From positions 342,762 to 406,761 of the forward strand of contig JAHHHU010000002.1 of the NCBI GenBank assembly GCA_019359175.1: a DNA stretch of 64,000 nt, in the 5' to 3' direction. The first letter of the stretch is position 1, and each line of letters begins with the position of its first letter. Below are positions 53,821-62,233 of this stretch, piece after piece. The DNA is from Phormidium tanganyikae FI6-MK23. Its GTDB lineage: Bacteria > Cyanobacteriota > Cyanobacteriia > Leptolyngbyales > Leptolyngbyaceae. A program made the position numbers and the translations under genes. The notes below the pieces were generated by a model that made no database searches, had not been told where the DNA came from, and saw only the letters and a list, made by a program, of their open reading frames with translations.

Positions 53821-53855
53821 GGAAGGGAATCAGGCATTTCTTCTACGATACGCGC

Positions 53856-54014
53856 TCACACCTCATCTCCGTAGAATCCGGGCAGCGTTTTGTAGAACTG
53901 CGCCGTAAAAATATCCGTCGAGTATAATCCCAAACACGCATGGCGATTGAGAATACAGATTTCGGTCTAATGCTCGATCGCGAAACCGTGATGCAAGGCT
54001 GACTTTTTGCCCAT
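53856..54014 (-). pseudogene. short decayed reading frame with in-frame amber codon
   Basis: From an ATG at 54014 the frame reads MGKKSALHHGFAIEH, a TAG, then TEICILNRHACLGLYSTDIF and TAQFYKTLPGFYGDEV before TGA at 53856. The amino-acid composition after the amber looks coding rather than random. I do not recognise the family. It may be the remains of a ~52-residue gene, or noncoding. Confidence 0.3.
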
Positions 54015-54083
54015 TTAGATTCCGATCAAGCTGCCGGATGTCCAGCAGTTTCTCATACTCGACAAGCCTTTGAATTCAAAGCT

Positions 54084-55136
54084 ATGCCTCAAACCATCAA
54101 CGGCGCACAAACCCATCTCGAACCCTCACGGGCGACTTCCGCACAGCCGTCAACTAATCCTCACGGGCTGATGCCAGCACCTGTCCAGGTCGATACCTAC
54201 GCCGATCGATTAATGGATGACTTGTTTGAGGATGTGGAAGACCTCTTATCGGGCAGCGTTCCCCCACCTGAACCGATTCGGGCAAAACCTCAGCCCTCGA
54301 TCGACCTTGCTCCTCGCACCGTGGCAACCCTCGTCGCGCAGCCCCAACTGCCGCAGTGGAGTCCCTCTATCAGTGTGCCTAACGTTGAGAATCGGGTTGC
54401 TGCAAAAGCAGTCAAACCTCGAAACAATCGTTTTCAAAAATTTCTCGCGATCGTCTTTGGACTGTCCGCGCTCTCTGCCGCTTCTATGTGGCTGATTCAG
54501 CGTGGAACAATGCAGCGGTTTTATGCGCTGGCAACGCAAGAACCAACTACGATCGCGACCAAAACAGCTCCGATCGATACGACTCCCCAGTTTGCTCAAT
54601 ATATGAAGCGATCGCTGGAAAATATCGATCGTAAAGCCGCAAATGGGTCGAAATCGACCACGATCGCGCTGAATCGCAACCTACCGAGCGCTCCAATTCC
54701 TGGCAGTTCGCGATCGAATTCTGAGAAAGTGCCAGTCGTGATCAATGTTCCTCCTGTCTCCGCTCCGATGCCTGTCGCAACTGCTGCAAGCAAAAACCCG
54801 CAAGAACTCGATCAAGTTCTGACGCGCCTATCCTCTGTGTTGGAGCGTTTATCGATTAATCCGCCTGCTCGATCTCAAACTGCCTCGGCTCCGATCGCGA
54901 TCCAGCCCGCCCAAGCGGTTTCGCCCGAACCCCAGCGCACATTACGCGGAATTGCGATCGCGAGTGATCCAACTCAATCCGCGATTTTGTTTGAAATGAA
55001 CGGCGTAACTCAGCGTTACTACATCGGTGAAAGCATCGGGTCGAGCGGCTGGAGCGTCGTTGACATTTCTAACAACTATGTCAGCGTGCGGAGAAATGGC
55101 GAAGTACGATCGATCTCAATCGGGCAAAAACTCTAA
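54084..55136 (+). CDS. single-pass membrane protein with C-terminal GspC/PilP-like domain
   Basis: 350 residues. The cytoplasmic N-terminal ~115 residues are Pro-rich with an acidic patch (YADRLMDDLFEDVEDLL). One membrane helix follows (FLAIVFGLSALSAASMWLIQ, about 124-143), then a long Ser/Pro-rich periplasmic linker. A C-terminal 65-residue beta domain LRGIAIASDPTQSAILF, GVTQRYYIGESIGSSGWSVV, VSVRRNGEVRSISIGQKL resembles the homology region of type II secretion GspC and type IV pilus PilP. I infer a linker protein of a pilus or secretion machine. Conserved in cyanobacteria without a settled name. Confidence 0.65.
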   Translation: MPQTINGAQTHLEPSRATSAQPSTNPHGLMPAPVQVDTYADRLMDDLFEDVEDLLSGSVPPPEPIRAKPQPSIDLAPRTVATLVAQPQLPQWSPSISVPNVENRVAAKAVKPRNNRFQKFLAIVFGLSALSAASMWLIQRGTMQRFYALATQEPTTIATKTAPIDTTPQFAQYMKRSLENIDRKAANGSKSTTIALNRNLPSAPIPGSSRSNSEKVPVVINVPPVSAPMPVATAASKNPQELDQVLTRLSSVLERLSINPPARSQTASAPIAIQPAQAVSPEPQRTLRGIAIASDPTQSAILFEMNGVTQRYYIGESIGSSGWSVVDISNNYVSVRRNGEVRSISIGQKL

Positions 55137-55141
55137 AATAA

Positions 55142-55184
55142 GAGAAAGGATGAAGGCGGTGCTTGTCATCCTTCATCCTTTCTC
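55142..55184 (+). terminator. 15-bp perfect stem-loop in front of the TIGR04376 gene
   Basis: GAGAAAGGATGAAGG (55142-55156) and CCTTCATCCTTTCTC (55170-55184) pair perfectly with a 13-nt loop. The stem begins 5 bp after the upstream stop codon and ends immediately before the ribosome-binding GGAG (55185-55188). There is no T-run. It may stabilise the upstream mRNA end or affect translation of the next gene. Confidence 0.65.
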
Positions 55185-55194
55185 GGAGTTACTT

Positions 55195-55767
55195 ATGGGA
55201 TTGTTCGACGATTTAGGTCGCTTTCTAGAAACGCGGATTGATGAATTTCTCAAGGACAATCCGCAGCTTGAACTTCAGGCATTAGAAGAGAAGCTATATG
55301 AGCAAGAGCAGGAAACACGCCGACTCTTAGCGGATCTACGGCTGCGAGAAAAGCAGGTAGAAGCTGAAATTTTGACGACAGCACAAGACATTCAGCGCTG
55401 GCACGTCCGGATTGAAAAAGCGCGATCGGCGGGACGAAAAGATTTAGCTGAACCAGCGGAAGCGCATGAAGCATCTTTGCTGCGCGAGGGCAATCAGAAG
55501 TGGGGACAGATGCAAGTCCTGAAGGAAAGGATTCAGCAAACGGAAGAGCTACAGCGCAAAATGCAGATTCGCCGTCAAGAAGTCCAAGCAGAACTAAAAC
55601 AGGTGAAAACGGCGCAAGCGACACAAGCAGAACAAGGCTGGGCAGTCGATGGCTGGAATCAAAGCTTCAGTGATACGAATAAAGCTGCTGACCCACTAGA
55701 GCGAAAATTTCAACAGTGGGAAACTCAAGAAGAACTCAATGAGATGAAGCGCAAGATGGGAAAGTAA
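55195..55767 (+). CDS. TIGR04376-family coiled-coil protein
   Basis: 190 residues from the ATG at 55195, which has GGAG seven bases upstream; open codons further 5' run through the hairpin. The product begins MGLFDDLGRFLETRIDEFLK and is mostly helical coiled coil (EEKLYEQEQETRRLLADLRL, EKARSAGRKDLAEPAEAHEA), ending DPLERKFQQWETQEELNEMK. This matches a family of unknown function restricted to cyanobacteria (TIGR04376). Cytoplasmic; some similarity in style to PspA/Vipp proteins but clearly separate. Confidence 0.8.
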   Translation: MGLFDDLGRFLETRIDEFLKDNPQLELQALEEKLYEQEQETRRLLADLRLREKQVEAEILTTAQDIQRWHVRIEKARSAGRKDLAEPAEAHEASLLREGNQKWGQMQVLKERIQQTEELQRKMQIRRQEVQAELKQVKTAQATQAEQGWAVDGWNQSFSDTNKAADPLERKFQQWETQEELNEMKRKMGK

Positions 55768-55782
55768 GAAAGGTTAAAAAAA

Positions 55783-56004
55783 CTGCTCGTAATGAGCAGA
55801 ACTCACTACGAGCAGATTAGGAACTTCGGTACAGTTCTCCACTGCGATTCGATCGATACGCTTGAATCGTCAGTGTTTCCCTTTCCCAGCGACCGAAGCT
55901 CTTGCGCCATTTGAACGCAAAGAGATTTCCCAGATTTCTCTAAAGATTCAGAATAAAGACCTGAAGTGGAAATCCTGGGTAGAAATCGGGTAGAAATCGG
56001 GTAG
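55783..56004. repeat. competing hairpins and an 11-bp tandem at a convergent junction
   Basis: CTGCTCGTA (55783-55791) can pair with TACGAGCAG (55807-55815), while CTGCTC can alternatively pair with GAGCAG at 55794-55799, giving two exclusive folds after the TIGR04376 gene. At 55977-56004 there are 2.5 copies of the 11-mer GGGTAGAAATC directly beyond the response-regulator stop. Two upstream GATTTC units (55924-55939) are complementary to them, so an imperfect long hairpin can form. The rest of this 238-bp gap shows nothing. Confidence 0.5.
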
Positions 56005-56005
56005 T

Positions 56006-56689
56006 TTATTTTGCTTGCTTCAAGCGGTATCCGATTCCATGTACTGTTTCGATAAAATCCTCTGGTGCGCCTGCCACTCTGAGCTTTTGGCGCAAGCCTT
56101 TGACGTGAGATTTTACAGTTTCTTCGGTAGGCGGATTTTGCAGCGACCACAAGCGATCGATAATGCTCGATCGACTCAAAATCCGCCGCCCACTTGTGAC
56201 TAATAGTTCCAATAGCGCATATTCTTTCGGTGTTAGCTGCATGAGTTCCTGAACGTAAGTCACTTCGTGAGTATCTGGATCAATCTGCAATTCGCCCCAG
56301 GTCAACACGGTCGGCGTAGTGAGAGTTCCTCGACGCAACAGAGCGCGGATTCGTGCCATCAGCTCCTCAAGGTCGAAAGGCTTCACCATATAGTCATCTG
56401 CCCCCGCATCGAGTCCGAGAATTTTATCTGCGATCGTGTCTCGCGCGGTCAGCATCAATACAGGAGTCGTCGTATTGTTCGTCGTCGTTCTGAGCCGCTT
56501 ACACAAGCTAATTCCATCAAGTTTTGGCAGCGTGATATCTAGCACAATGAGATCGTAGGACAGCGATGAAATCCAGTTCCAAGCGGACTCGCCATCTTTG
56601 ACCACATCCACAGAGTAAGCGCGATCGCTCAACGCTTCAGTTAGAATCTCTGCCAAATGCAGGTCATCTTCTACCACTAAAACTCGCAT
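56006..56689 (-). CDS. OmpR-family response regulator
   Basis: 227 residues from the ATG at 56689 (MRVLVVEDDLHLAEIL); 15 codons upstream are open but unlike the family. The receiver domain has the phospho-acceptor Asp51 (LIVLDITLPKLDG), Lys in GADDYMVKPFDLEEL, and a C-terminal winged helix with ELMQLTPKEYALLELLVTSG and EETVKSHVKGLRQKLR. It is divergent from a CHASE3 histidine kinase (about 80-110 bp between starts), so the two form a two-component system. Closest in style to cyanobacterial RppA/ManR-type regulators. Target genes unknown. Confidence 0.92.
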   Translation of the reverse strand: MRVLVVEDDLHLAEILTEALSDRAYSVDVVKDGESAWNWISSLSYDLIVLDITLPKLDGISLCKRLRTTTNNTTTPVLMLTARDTIADKILGLDAGADDYMVKPFDLEELMARIRALLRRGTLTTPTVLTWGELQIDPDTHEVTYVQELMQLTPKEYALLELLVTSGRRILSRSSIIDRLWSLQNPPTEETVKSHVKGLRQKLRVAGAPEDFIETVHGIGYRLKQAK

Positions 56690-56768
56690 ATCAGAACATA
56701 AACTAGGTCGATCGATACTGTAATACGAAGGCAAGAAACAATTAATTTTTGCTTCTGGACTCTTTACT

Positions 56769-58232
56769 GTGTCACTCTCATTTGAGAATTATAGAATGAT
56801 TTTCCTAAACACTCCGGAACGAAATTGGTTAGCAGCAGGATTCGGATTCTTGATTGCAATCCTCTGCATTAGCAGTGTGATTTCTTATCAGAATGTAAAC
56901 CAGTTAACGGAGAGTAGCCATAAATCTCAGCGGACGTATGAAATCATTAAAGGATTAGATGATGTCTTTGTTGAAATCACGACCGCAGAATCAGCAAGAC
57001 GAGGCTACATCTATTTAGGAAACGAAGAAGAATTAGATCGATATCGATCGACGATTAAAAATATCCCTTCTAGATTTGTTCAGTTACATCAGCACTTTGA
57101 GCCAAAGTCCCAAGAATCACAGAAACTCGCTCAAATCGAGGCGTTAGTTCTACAAAGAATGAGCCTTTTAGAAAGATCGATCGTGCTTTATCAAAACAAT
57201 GCTTCCACAGTCGTTTATCAAAAATCGCTTACAGCCCAAAGTATTACACTACGTCAGCAGATTCAAACTGCGATCGCAGATTTGGAACAGCAGCAACAAG
57301 CAGAACTAAATCAGTCCGTAGAAGCAACAAAGAAGGGAATTCACGCCCGAAAACTAATCGAGCTTTGGATTATCTTTTCTGGATTTATCGCAATCTTTAC
57401 TTGTTTCATTGCTCTTTATAGCCAAATGTCGCAAAGACAGAGAGCAGCAACACTTCAACATAAACTCGCTCAACAGAAAGAGATTAGCGAGCTTAAGTTA
57501 CGATTTTTCTCAATGGTTTCCCATGAGTTTCGGACTCCTTTAAGTGTAATTTTAGGTTCGGTTCAACTTCTAATCTCAGGAAACTCAAAATGGGAAGAAG
57601 AGCGCAGACTTAAAAACCTCGATCGAATTCAATCGGCTGCTAAATCGATGCAGCAACTTTTCACAGATGTTCTAACGCTAACTAGGGCAGAAAGCGGAAA
57701 ATTAGAATGTAATCCAGAAACGATCGATTTAGAATCTTTCTGTTTGAATCTAGTGGAAGATCTTGAAGTCTCTACCAATGCAGGCCATGTAATTCAGTTT
57801 CAAACACAAGATGAATTTACTCATGCTTATTTAGATGAACGATTGCTTTATTCGATCTTGAGCAATCTACTCTCAAATGCAATTAAGTATTCAGCCCCAA
57901 GAAGCAGAGTTTTATTAAAGCTAAGTGGAACAACCGATCGCATTAGGTTTCAGGTGCAAGATGAAGGCGTTGGAATTTCGGTGGAGGATCAAGCAAAGCT
58001 GTTTGAGCCGTTCTACCGGGGGCAGAATTCGAGTTATGCCGCAGGGACAGGATTAGGATTATCCGTGGTTAAAAAGTGCGTAGGCGTGCAGAATGGTACG
58101 ATCGCAATTCAGAGCCAAAAAGAGCAGGGAACAATCGTTACAGTTGAACTAATGCGCCATACACCTGTGCTTTTGATTCAGCGATCGATGAAAGCTTTAA
58201 CCGAAAACAACCGTCCGATTTCCATAAACTAA
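56769..58232 (+). CDS. CHASE3-domain sensor histidine kinase
   Basis: 487 residues. Membrane helix 1 (~18-40), a periplasmic CHASE3 domain (~40-190, including VEITTAESARRGYIYLGNEE), helix 2 (~197-218), a coiled linker, then HisKA with phospho-His252 in SMVSHEFRTPLSVILGS. The HATPase domain has LSNLLSNAIKYSAP (N box), DEGVGIS (G1) and GTGLGLSVVKK (G2). No HAMP is evident. An alternative start is the ATG at 56796. Partner is the divergent OmpR-type regulator. The signal is unknown. Its 3' end overlaps purU tail-to-tail by 36 bp. Confidence 0.92.
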   Translation: MSLSFENYRMIFLNTPERNWLAAGFGFLIAILCISSVISYQNVNQLTESSHKSQRTYEIIKGLDDVFVEITTAESARRGYIYLGNEEELDRYRSTIKNIPSRFVQLHQHFEPKSQESQKLAQIEALVLQRMSLLERSIVLYQNNASTVVYQKSLTAQSITLRQQIQTAIADLEQQQQAELNQSVEATKKGIHARKLIELWIIFSGFIAIFTCFIALYSQMSQRQRAATLQHKLAQQKEISELKLRFFSMVSHEFRTPLSVILGSVQLLISGNSKWEEERRLKNLDRIQSAAKSMQQLFTDVLTLTRAESGKLECNPETIDLESFCLNLVEDLEVSTNAGHVIQFQTQDEFTHAYLDERLLYSILSNLLSNAIKYSAPRSRVLLKLSGTTDRIRFQVQDEGVGISVEDQAKLFEPFYRGQNSSYAAGTGLGLSVVKKCVGVQNGTIAIQSQKEQGTIVTVELMRHTPVLLIQRSMKALTENNRPISIN

Positions 58233-59051
58233 AACGCGATTTTGCAAATGCAATCTCACCGCTCTCGCTAACACAATGCGTTCTAGATCTTTGCCTTTAC
58301 GAATCAGATCTTTGACATCATCTCGATGACTCACCCGCACGACATCTTGTTCGATAATCGGGCCTTCGTCTAAATCTTCTGTGACATAGTGCGCTGTTGC
58401 GCCGATAATTTTAACGCCGCGCTCAAATGCCCTCTGGTAAGGATTTGCACCCGCAAACGCAGGCAAAAACGAGTGATGAATGTTAATCACATTCGGAAAT
58501 TTGGCGATAAAATCTGCACTGAGAACCTGCATATACTTCGCCAAGATCACCAAATCAATTTGATATTTTTGAAGAATTTCTAATTGCTTTTCTTCTTGCT
58601 TGAGTTTCGTCTCTTTAGTAATTGGAACATGATGAAACTCGACGTTAAATTGTTGTGCGATCGCTTCTAATTCTGCGTGATTACTCAAAATCACCGGAAT
58701 CTCTGCTCTAAATTCTCCCGATCGCTGTCGCCAAATCAAATCATATAAACAATGATCCTGTTTGCTCACCCAAACTGCAATTCGAGACACAGTATCCGAA
58801 AAGTGTATCTGCCAATGAGCATTTAATGGAGTTGCGATCGCTTTAAACGCTGGCTCAATCACTTCACGCGGTAGGTGAAACCCTTCAAGCTGCCATTCAA
58901 TTCGATTGATAAATAGACCCGCAGAAAAATCAGTATGCTGATCTGCGTGAATAATATTTCCACCATTTGAATAGATGAAGTTTGCAATCTTTGCGACTAA
59001 ACCTTTCTGATCCGGACAAGAAATCAAAAGCGTTGCGGTTGGGGTATTCAT
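58197..59051 (-). CDS. purU: formyltetrahydrofolate deformylase
   Basis: Hydrolyses 10-formyl-THF to THF and formate, balancing the one-carbon pool. 284 residues from the ATG at 59051 (MNTPTATLLISCPDQKGLVA), which forms an ATGA overlap with the upstream DUF4340 gene; this decides the start. An N-terminal ACT domain (to ~85) is followed by the formyl-transferase domain with VILSNHAELEAIAQQF, NIHHSFLPAFAGANPYQRAF and IGATAHYVTEDLDEGPIIEQ (catalytic Asn-His-Asp elements). Normal length. Confidence 0.95.
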   Translation of the reverse strand: MNTPTATLLISCPDQKGLVAKIANFIYSNGGNIIHADQHTDFSAGLFINRIEWQLEGFHLPREVIEPAFKAIATPLNAHWQIHFSDTVSRIAVWVSKQDHCLYDLIWRQRSGEFRAEIPVILSNHAELEAIAQQFNVEFHHVPITKETKLKQEEKQLEILQKYQIDLVILAKYMQVLSADFIAKFPNVINIHHSFLPAFAGANPYQRAFERGVKIIGATAHYVTEDLDEGPIIEQDVVRVSHRDDVKDLIRKGKDLERIVLARAVRLHLQNRVLVYGNRTVVFG

Positions 59052-59683
59052 TGCGGAGAAGCTGGTGAACTCACTGAAGGAGAAGGTTTTGGCTTGTCGC
59101 GTTTCCATTCGCTTAAAGGTCGATCAACTGCATTTTGAAAGTTGATCGGAATTAGCAATACAGAAAGATCTTGATTCATAGGTGGATCGACTAAAGCATA
59201 AAGAAAATTACGATTGAAATTCGGTTTACCAATTACTAATCGATGCGTTTGTTGATTGTTGAGTTTAACATCAACCGTAGCGGATGGTTGATTTAAACCA
59301 AACTCAGATTTTCGAGCAGCAGGAACACTGAAACTCCGATCGCTTTTTCCGGTCGCTAAAAGGTTGAGTAAGAATGCGATCGCGCCTTCATCCGCAGGCG
59401 CAACTTCTGGCTTTCTCATCAACCAAGACGAAGCACGATCGATTTGAGGTTTACCCTTCTGATTAGGCGGAATCGTTGGCGTAAACGGCTCAAAACTAAC
59501 CGTTAGCTTGGGAGTTTGCACCGTCAAGGCTTGGACATCTTGTTCCTTAAAATTAAAAAGCGGCTTCTCGTCTGATTTTGCTTCATCGACTTGCGGCGGC
59601 TTCTTTGACTCGTTGTAATACACATAGCCACCGAGCGCCAGAGCCGCAAACACAAGAATGAGAGAAGTACGCTGAAATTTCAT
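59048..59683 (-). CDS. DUF4340 membrane-anchored protein
   Basis: 211 residues. An N-terminal membrane helix (TSLILVFAALALGGYVYYNE) anchors a periplasmic or lumenal beta-rich DUF4340 domain: FNFKEQDVQALTVQT, VAPADEGAIAFLLNLLATGK, EFGLNQPSATVDVKL and HRLVIGKPNFNRNFLYALVD. The C-terminal tail is Lys/Pro/Ser-rich. In other bacteria DUF4340 proteins accompany gliding-type ABC systems, but cyanobacterial members are stand-alone and of unknown function. Translationally coupled to purU by a 4-bp overlap. Confidence 0.8.
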   Translation of the reverse strand: MKFQRTSLILVFAALALGGYVYYNESKKPPQVDEAKSDEKPLFNFKEQDVQALTVQTPKLTVSFEPFTPTIPPNQKGKPQIDRASSWLMRKPEVAPADEGAIAFLLNLLATGKSDRSFSVPAARKSEFGLNQPSATVDVKLNNQQTHRLVIGKPNFNRNFLYALVDPPMNQDLSVLLIPINFQNAVDRPLSEWKRDKPKPSPSVSSPASPQ

Positions 59684-59777
59684 AAGTGCTATCGAATCAC
59701 CGCAGCTATTCTAGAAGATTTCGCAGGATGACGGCTGTTAGAATTAATCGACACGCTGACTCTGGAGGGTAAAAGCG

Positions 59778-60074
59778 ATGACTCAGGCAACAGATTTGAC
59801 AAAAGTAGTTGAAAGTCGGATTACCCAAATCATCGACCAATTGCAGCAAGAACATCCTATTTTTCAAGATCTCGATCGAACTCAACAGATTCGCGAACAT
59901 ACCGACGGAATGTTGCAGCATTGGCAGCCTCAGCAAATTCTAGACATTCCAGAGGATGAACTGATTAGAATTGTTCGCGATGTCATGACATTCGATCGTA
60001 TGGCAGGATTGCTAGAAGATTTGACTCCTGAGCAGATGCAGCGGTTTGATGAATCGGTGAAACGCGGAAATTAA
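59778..60074 (+). CDS. putative antitoxin of a PIN-toxin module
   Basis: 98-residue acidic helical protein, MTQATDLTKVVESRITQIID to FDRMAGLLEDLTPEQMQRFD. It does not match VapB, Phd or AbrB patterns that I recognise. The gene ends 2 bp before a PIN toxin gene and shares its strand, so an antitoxin role is inferred from context. Similar short proteins stand before PIN genes in other cyanobacteria. Confidence 0.6.
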   Translation: MTQATDLTKVVESRITQIIDQLQQEHPIFQDLDRTQQIREHTDGMLQHWQPQQILDIPEDELIRIVRDVMTFDRMAGLLEDLTPEQMQRFDESVKRGN

Positions 60075-60076
60075 GA

Positions 60077-60475
60077 ATGAGCTATCTGCTGGACACAAAC
60101 ATCATCAGCGCAATTCTGAAGAATAATCCACGAGCGACAACGCAATTAAGGGCAGTTGGACAATCTGGCGCAAGAATCTGCATCAGTTGCATTACTTATT
60201 ACGAAACCAAAAGAGGGCTTTTATATTCAGATGCAACACGGCAACTATCAATGTTTGTCAATCTTTGTACAACTGTCGAAATTTTATTGATTGACGATCT
60301 GGAAATTATTGAAACGGCTTCAAGAATTCATGCTGATTTGCGGCGACGAGGAAGACCGATTCAAGATGCAGATATTTTGATTGCAGCAACTGCGATCGCT
60401 CATTCTCTCACCCTCGTTTCTAATGATTCTGATCTGCAAAATATACAATCATTGAGCTTAGAAGATTGGCTGTAG
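60077..60475 (+). CDS. vapC: PIN-domain ribonuclease toxin (VapC type)
   Basis: 132 residues with complete PIN acidic sites: YLLDTNIISAILK (Asp near the start), CITYYETKRGLLY (Glu), and RGRPIQDADILIAATAIAHS (two Asp), then LVSNDSDLQNI. This is the classical VapC layout for a tRNA- or rRNA-cleaving enzyme. Paired with the putative antitoxin 2 bp upstream. Ends 1 bp before the convergent rhomboid gene. Confidence 0.9.
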   Translation: MSYLLDTNIISAILKNNPRATTQLRAVGQSGARICISCITYYETKRGLLYSDATRQLSMFVNLCTTVEILLIDDLEIIETASRIHADLRRRGRPIQDADILIAATAIAHSLTLVSNDSDLQNIQSLSLEDWL

Positions 60476-60476
60476 T

Positions 60477-61106
60477 TCATCGAATCCAAGCTTCAAACTG
60501 TTTGATGAGAACGAGAGATTGAGCAAAAGCGTCGCGAATTTGAGGTAAATATCGAGCCGCAAAAATGCCGCCAACAAACCCAAATAAATGTTCTTCCCAA
60601 GAGACGCGCTCATAAATCGGCAACAATCCCCACAGATACTTACTGTGAAAAAATGCAGTAAACACCAATAGAAGAACGCTGGGAATATTACGATCAAAAA
60701 ACGCTAAGAACATCAAAAATCCCAAATACCCAAACGTCACTCCACTCGCACCGATATGAATGGTGCGAGTGCGTCCCAACAACCACGTCCCAAACCCACT
60801 AGTGAGCGCTACAGTTACCGTCACTGCTCCAAAGTTCTCAGGATTCTGTAACAGTATCAGCCCGCCGTAAGTGAGAAACGCGATCGAGTTTCCCTCTAAA
60901 TGTCCCCAGCTTCCATGTAAAAATGGCGCGAACGCCACTCCCCACAATCCTCCCCATTCGCGCGGACGGATACCAAACTGATTCAGCCACTTCCCAAAAA
61001 TCCCAAAATTCAGCACCGAAACAATCCAAGCGAACAGCAACAGATATCCTAAAATTCTGGCTTGACTCACCCAATTGATCACCGCAGTTTGGCTAAGATC
61101 GTTCAT
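60477..61106 (-). CDS. rhomboid-family intramembrane serine protease
   Basis: 209 residues with six membrane helices. Catalytic Ser lies in HIGASGVTFGYLGFL and catalytic His in SWEEHLFGFVGGIFA; the L1-loop-side HLEGNSIAF corresponds to the conserved His/Asn of the oxyanion region (HGSWGHLEGN). Cleaves membrane-protein substrates in the inner membrane; substrates unknown. Divergent from the acyl-CoA-dehydrogenase-like gene (44 bp between starts). Confidence 0.9.
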   Translation of the reverse strand: MNDLSQTAVINWVSQARILGYLLLFAWIVSVLNFGIFGKWLNQFGIRPREWGGLWGVAFAPFLHGSWGHLEGNSIAFLTYGGLILLQNPENFGAVTVTVALTSGFGTWLLGRTRTIHIGASGVTFGYLGFLMFLAFFDRNIPSVLLLVFTAFFHSKYLWGLLPIYERVSWEEHLFGFVGGIFAARYLPQIRDAFAQSLVLIKQFEAWIR

Positions 61107-61150
61107 AGATAAAATCGGGATTCAGAAACTTAATCTCTCACATTTATTAC

Positions 61151-62233
61151 ATGGAAACTCCAACACTTCTGGAAACCGCAGATATTTATTTGTGGGACAC
61201 GATCGCTCCAATTGCCAATCAGCTTGATGAAAAGGTCGAACTTCTGCGATCGGCGTTACAGGGACTCGGCGATCGTCATCTCCTCGCACTCCGAGTTCCC
61301 AAAACTCACAACGGCGCAGGATTAGACAGTTACTTGTTTCACTCGTTTCAAGAACAAGTAGCGCGATTTTCAGGAGCATTAGCGTTTTTACAAACTCAGC
61401 ATCAAAGCGCCGGAGCAATTCTATCAAAGAGCAAGAATGAGAGCCTGAAACAAGCCTATCTACCTCGGATGGGAACAGGGGAAGCATTAATTGGCATTGG
61501 ATTCTCTCATCTGCGACGACACGACAATCCGCCATTAAAAGCAATCGAAACTCACAGCGGATACCAACTCCACGGTCACATCCCCTGGATCACCGGATTT
61601 GGCTTTTTTCAAACCGTTCTCGTCGCAGCACTCTTACCCAATGGTCAAGCAATCTACGGCATGATTCCTTTCACCAATGTGCAACAAGCTTCCGGTGGCT
61701 CAATTCGCTTCAGTGAGCCGATGCAACTTGCCGCTATGAGTTCGACTAACACCGTAACGGCAGAACTAAACGAATGGAATTTAGAGGCTTCAGAAGTGGC
61801 GTTTGTGACGGAAGTAGGCGCGATTTTTAGAAGCGATCGCACAAACGTTCTCAATCACAGTTTCTTCGCGCTCGGATGCGCTCAAGCTGGACTCGATGTG
61901 ATCAGCCACACTCAGGAAATAAAGCCTCACTTGTCGATCTCACCTGCCTATGAAACGCTACTCGAAGAATTGAAACTCTGCCGTCATTTTATCTATTCAG
62001 CTCAAGATGAAAGCTTCGAGGAGCGGTTGAAGTTGCGCGTTTGGTCGATCAACTTGGCGATGCGGTGCGCTCATGCAGCAGTTGTCGTGTCGAGCGGTGC
62101 AGCAAATTCTAAACAGCATCCAGCGCAGCGAGTGTATCGAGAAGCTTTAGTCTTTTCCGTCGCAGGACAAACGACAGCAGTATTAGAAGCGACCGTCGAT
62201 CGCATTTCTACAACTTCGCGCCGATATCGTTAA
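61151..62233 (+). CDS. acyl-CoA dehydrogenase-like flavoprotein
   Basis: 360 residues. The layout follows acyl-CoA dehydrogenases: an N-terminal helical domain (VPKTHNGAGLDSYLFHSFQE, LQTQHQSAGAILSKS), a middle beta domain (GIGFSHLRRHDNPPLKAIET, YQLHGHIPWITGFGFFQTVL), and a C-terminal helical domain (CAHAAVVVSSGAANSKQHPA, QRVYREALVF). Classical catalytic Glu is not obvious, and most cyanobacteria lack beta-oxidation, so the natural reaction may differ (for example oxidation of a specialised thioester or a monooxygenase-like use of flavin). Function undetermined. Confidence 0.7.
   Translation: METPTLLETADIYLWDTIAPIANQLDEKVELLRSALQGLGDRHLLALRVPKTHNGAGLDSYLFHSFQEQVARFSGALAFLQTQHQSAGAILSKSKNESLKQAYLPRMGTGEALIGIGFSHLRRHDNPPLKAIETHSGYQLHGHIPWITGFGFFQTVLVAALLPNGQAIYGMIPFTNVQQASGGSIRFSEPMQLAAMSSTNTVTAELNEWNLEASEVAFVTEVGAIFRSDRTNVLNHSFFALGCAQAGLDVISHTQEIKPHLSISPAYETLLEELKLCRHFIYSAQDESFEERLKLRVWSINLAMRCAHAAVVVSSGAANSKQHPAQRVYREALVFSVAGQTTAVLEATVDRISTTSRRYR

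Noticed and set aside
55250..55624. Antisense frame of 124 codons across the TIGR04376 gene
   Set aside because: It is the mirror of a coiled-coil gene (Leu/Pro/Ala-rich shadow) without ribosome-binding site or domain.
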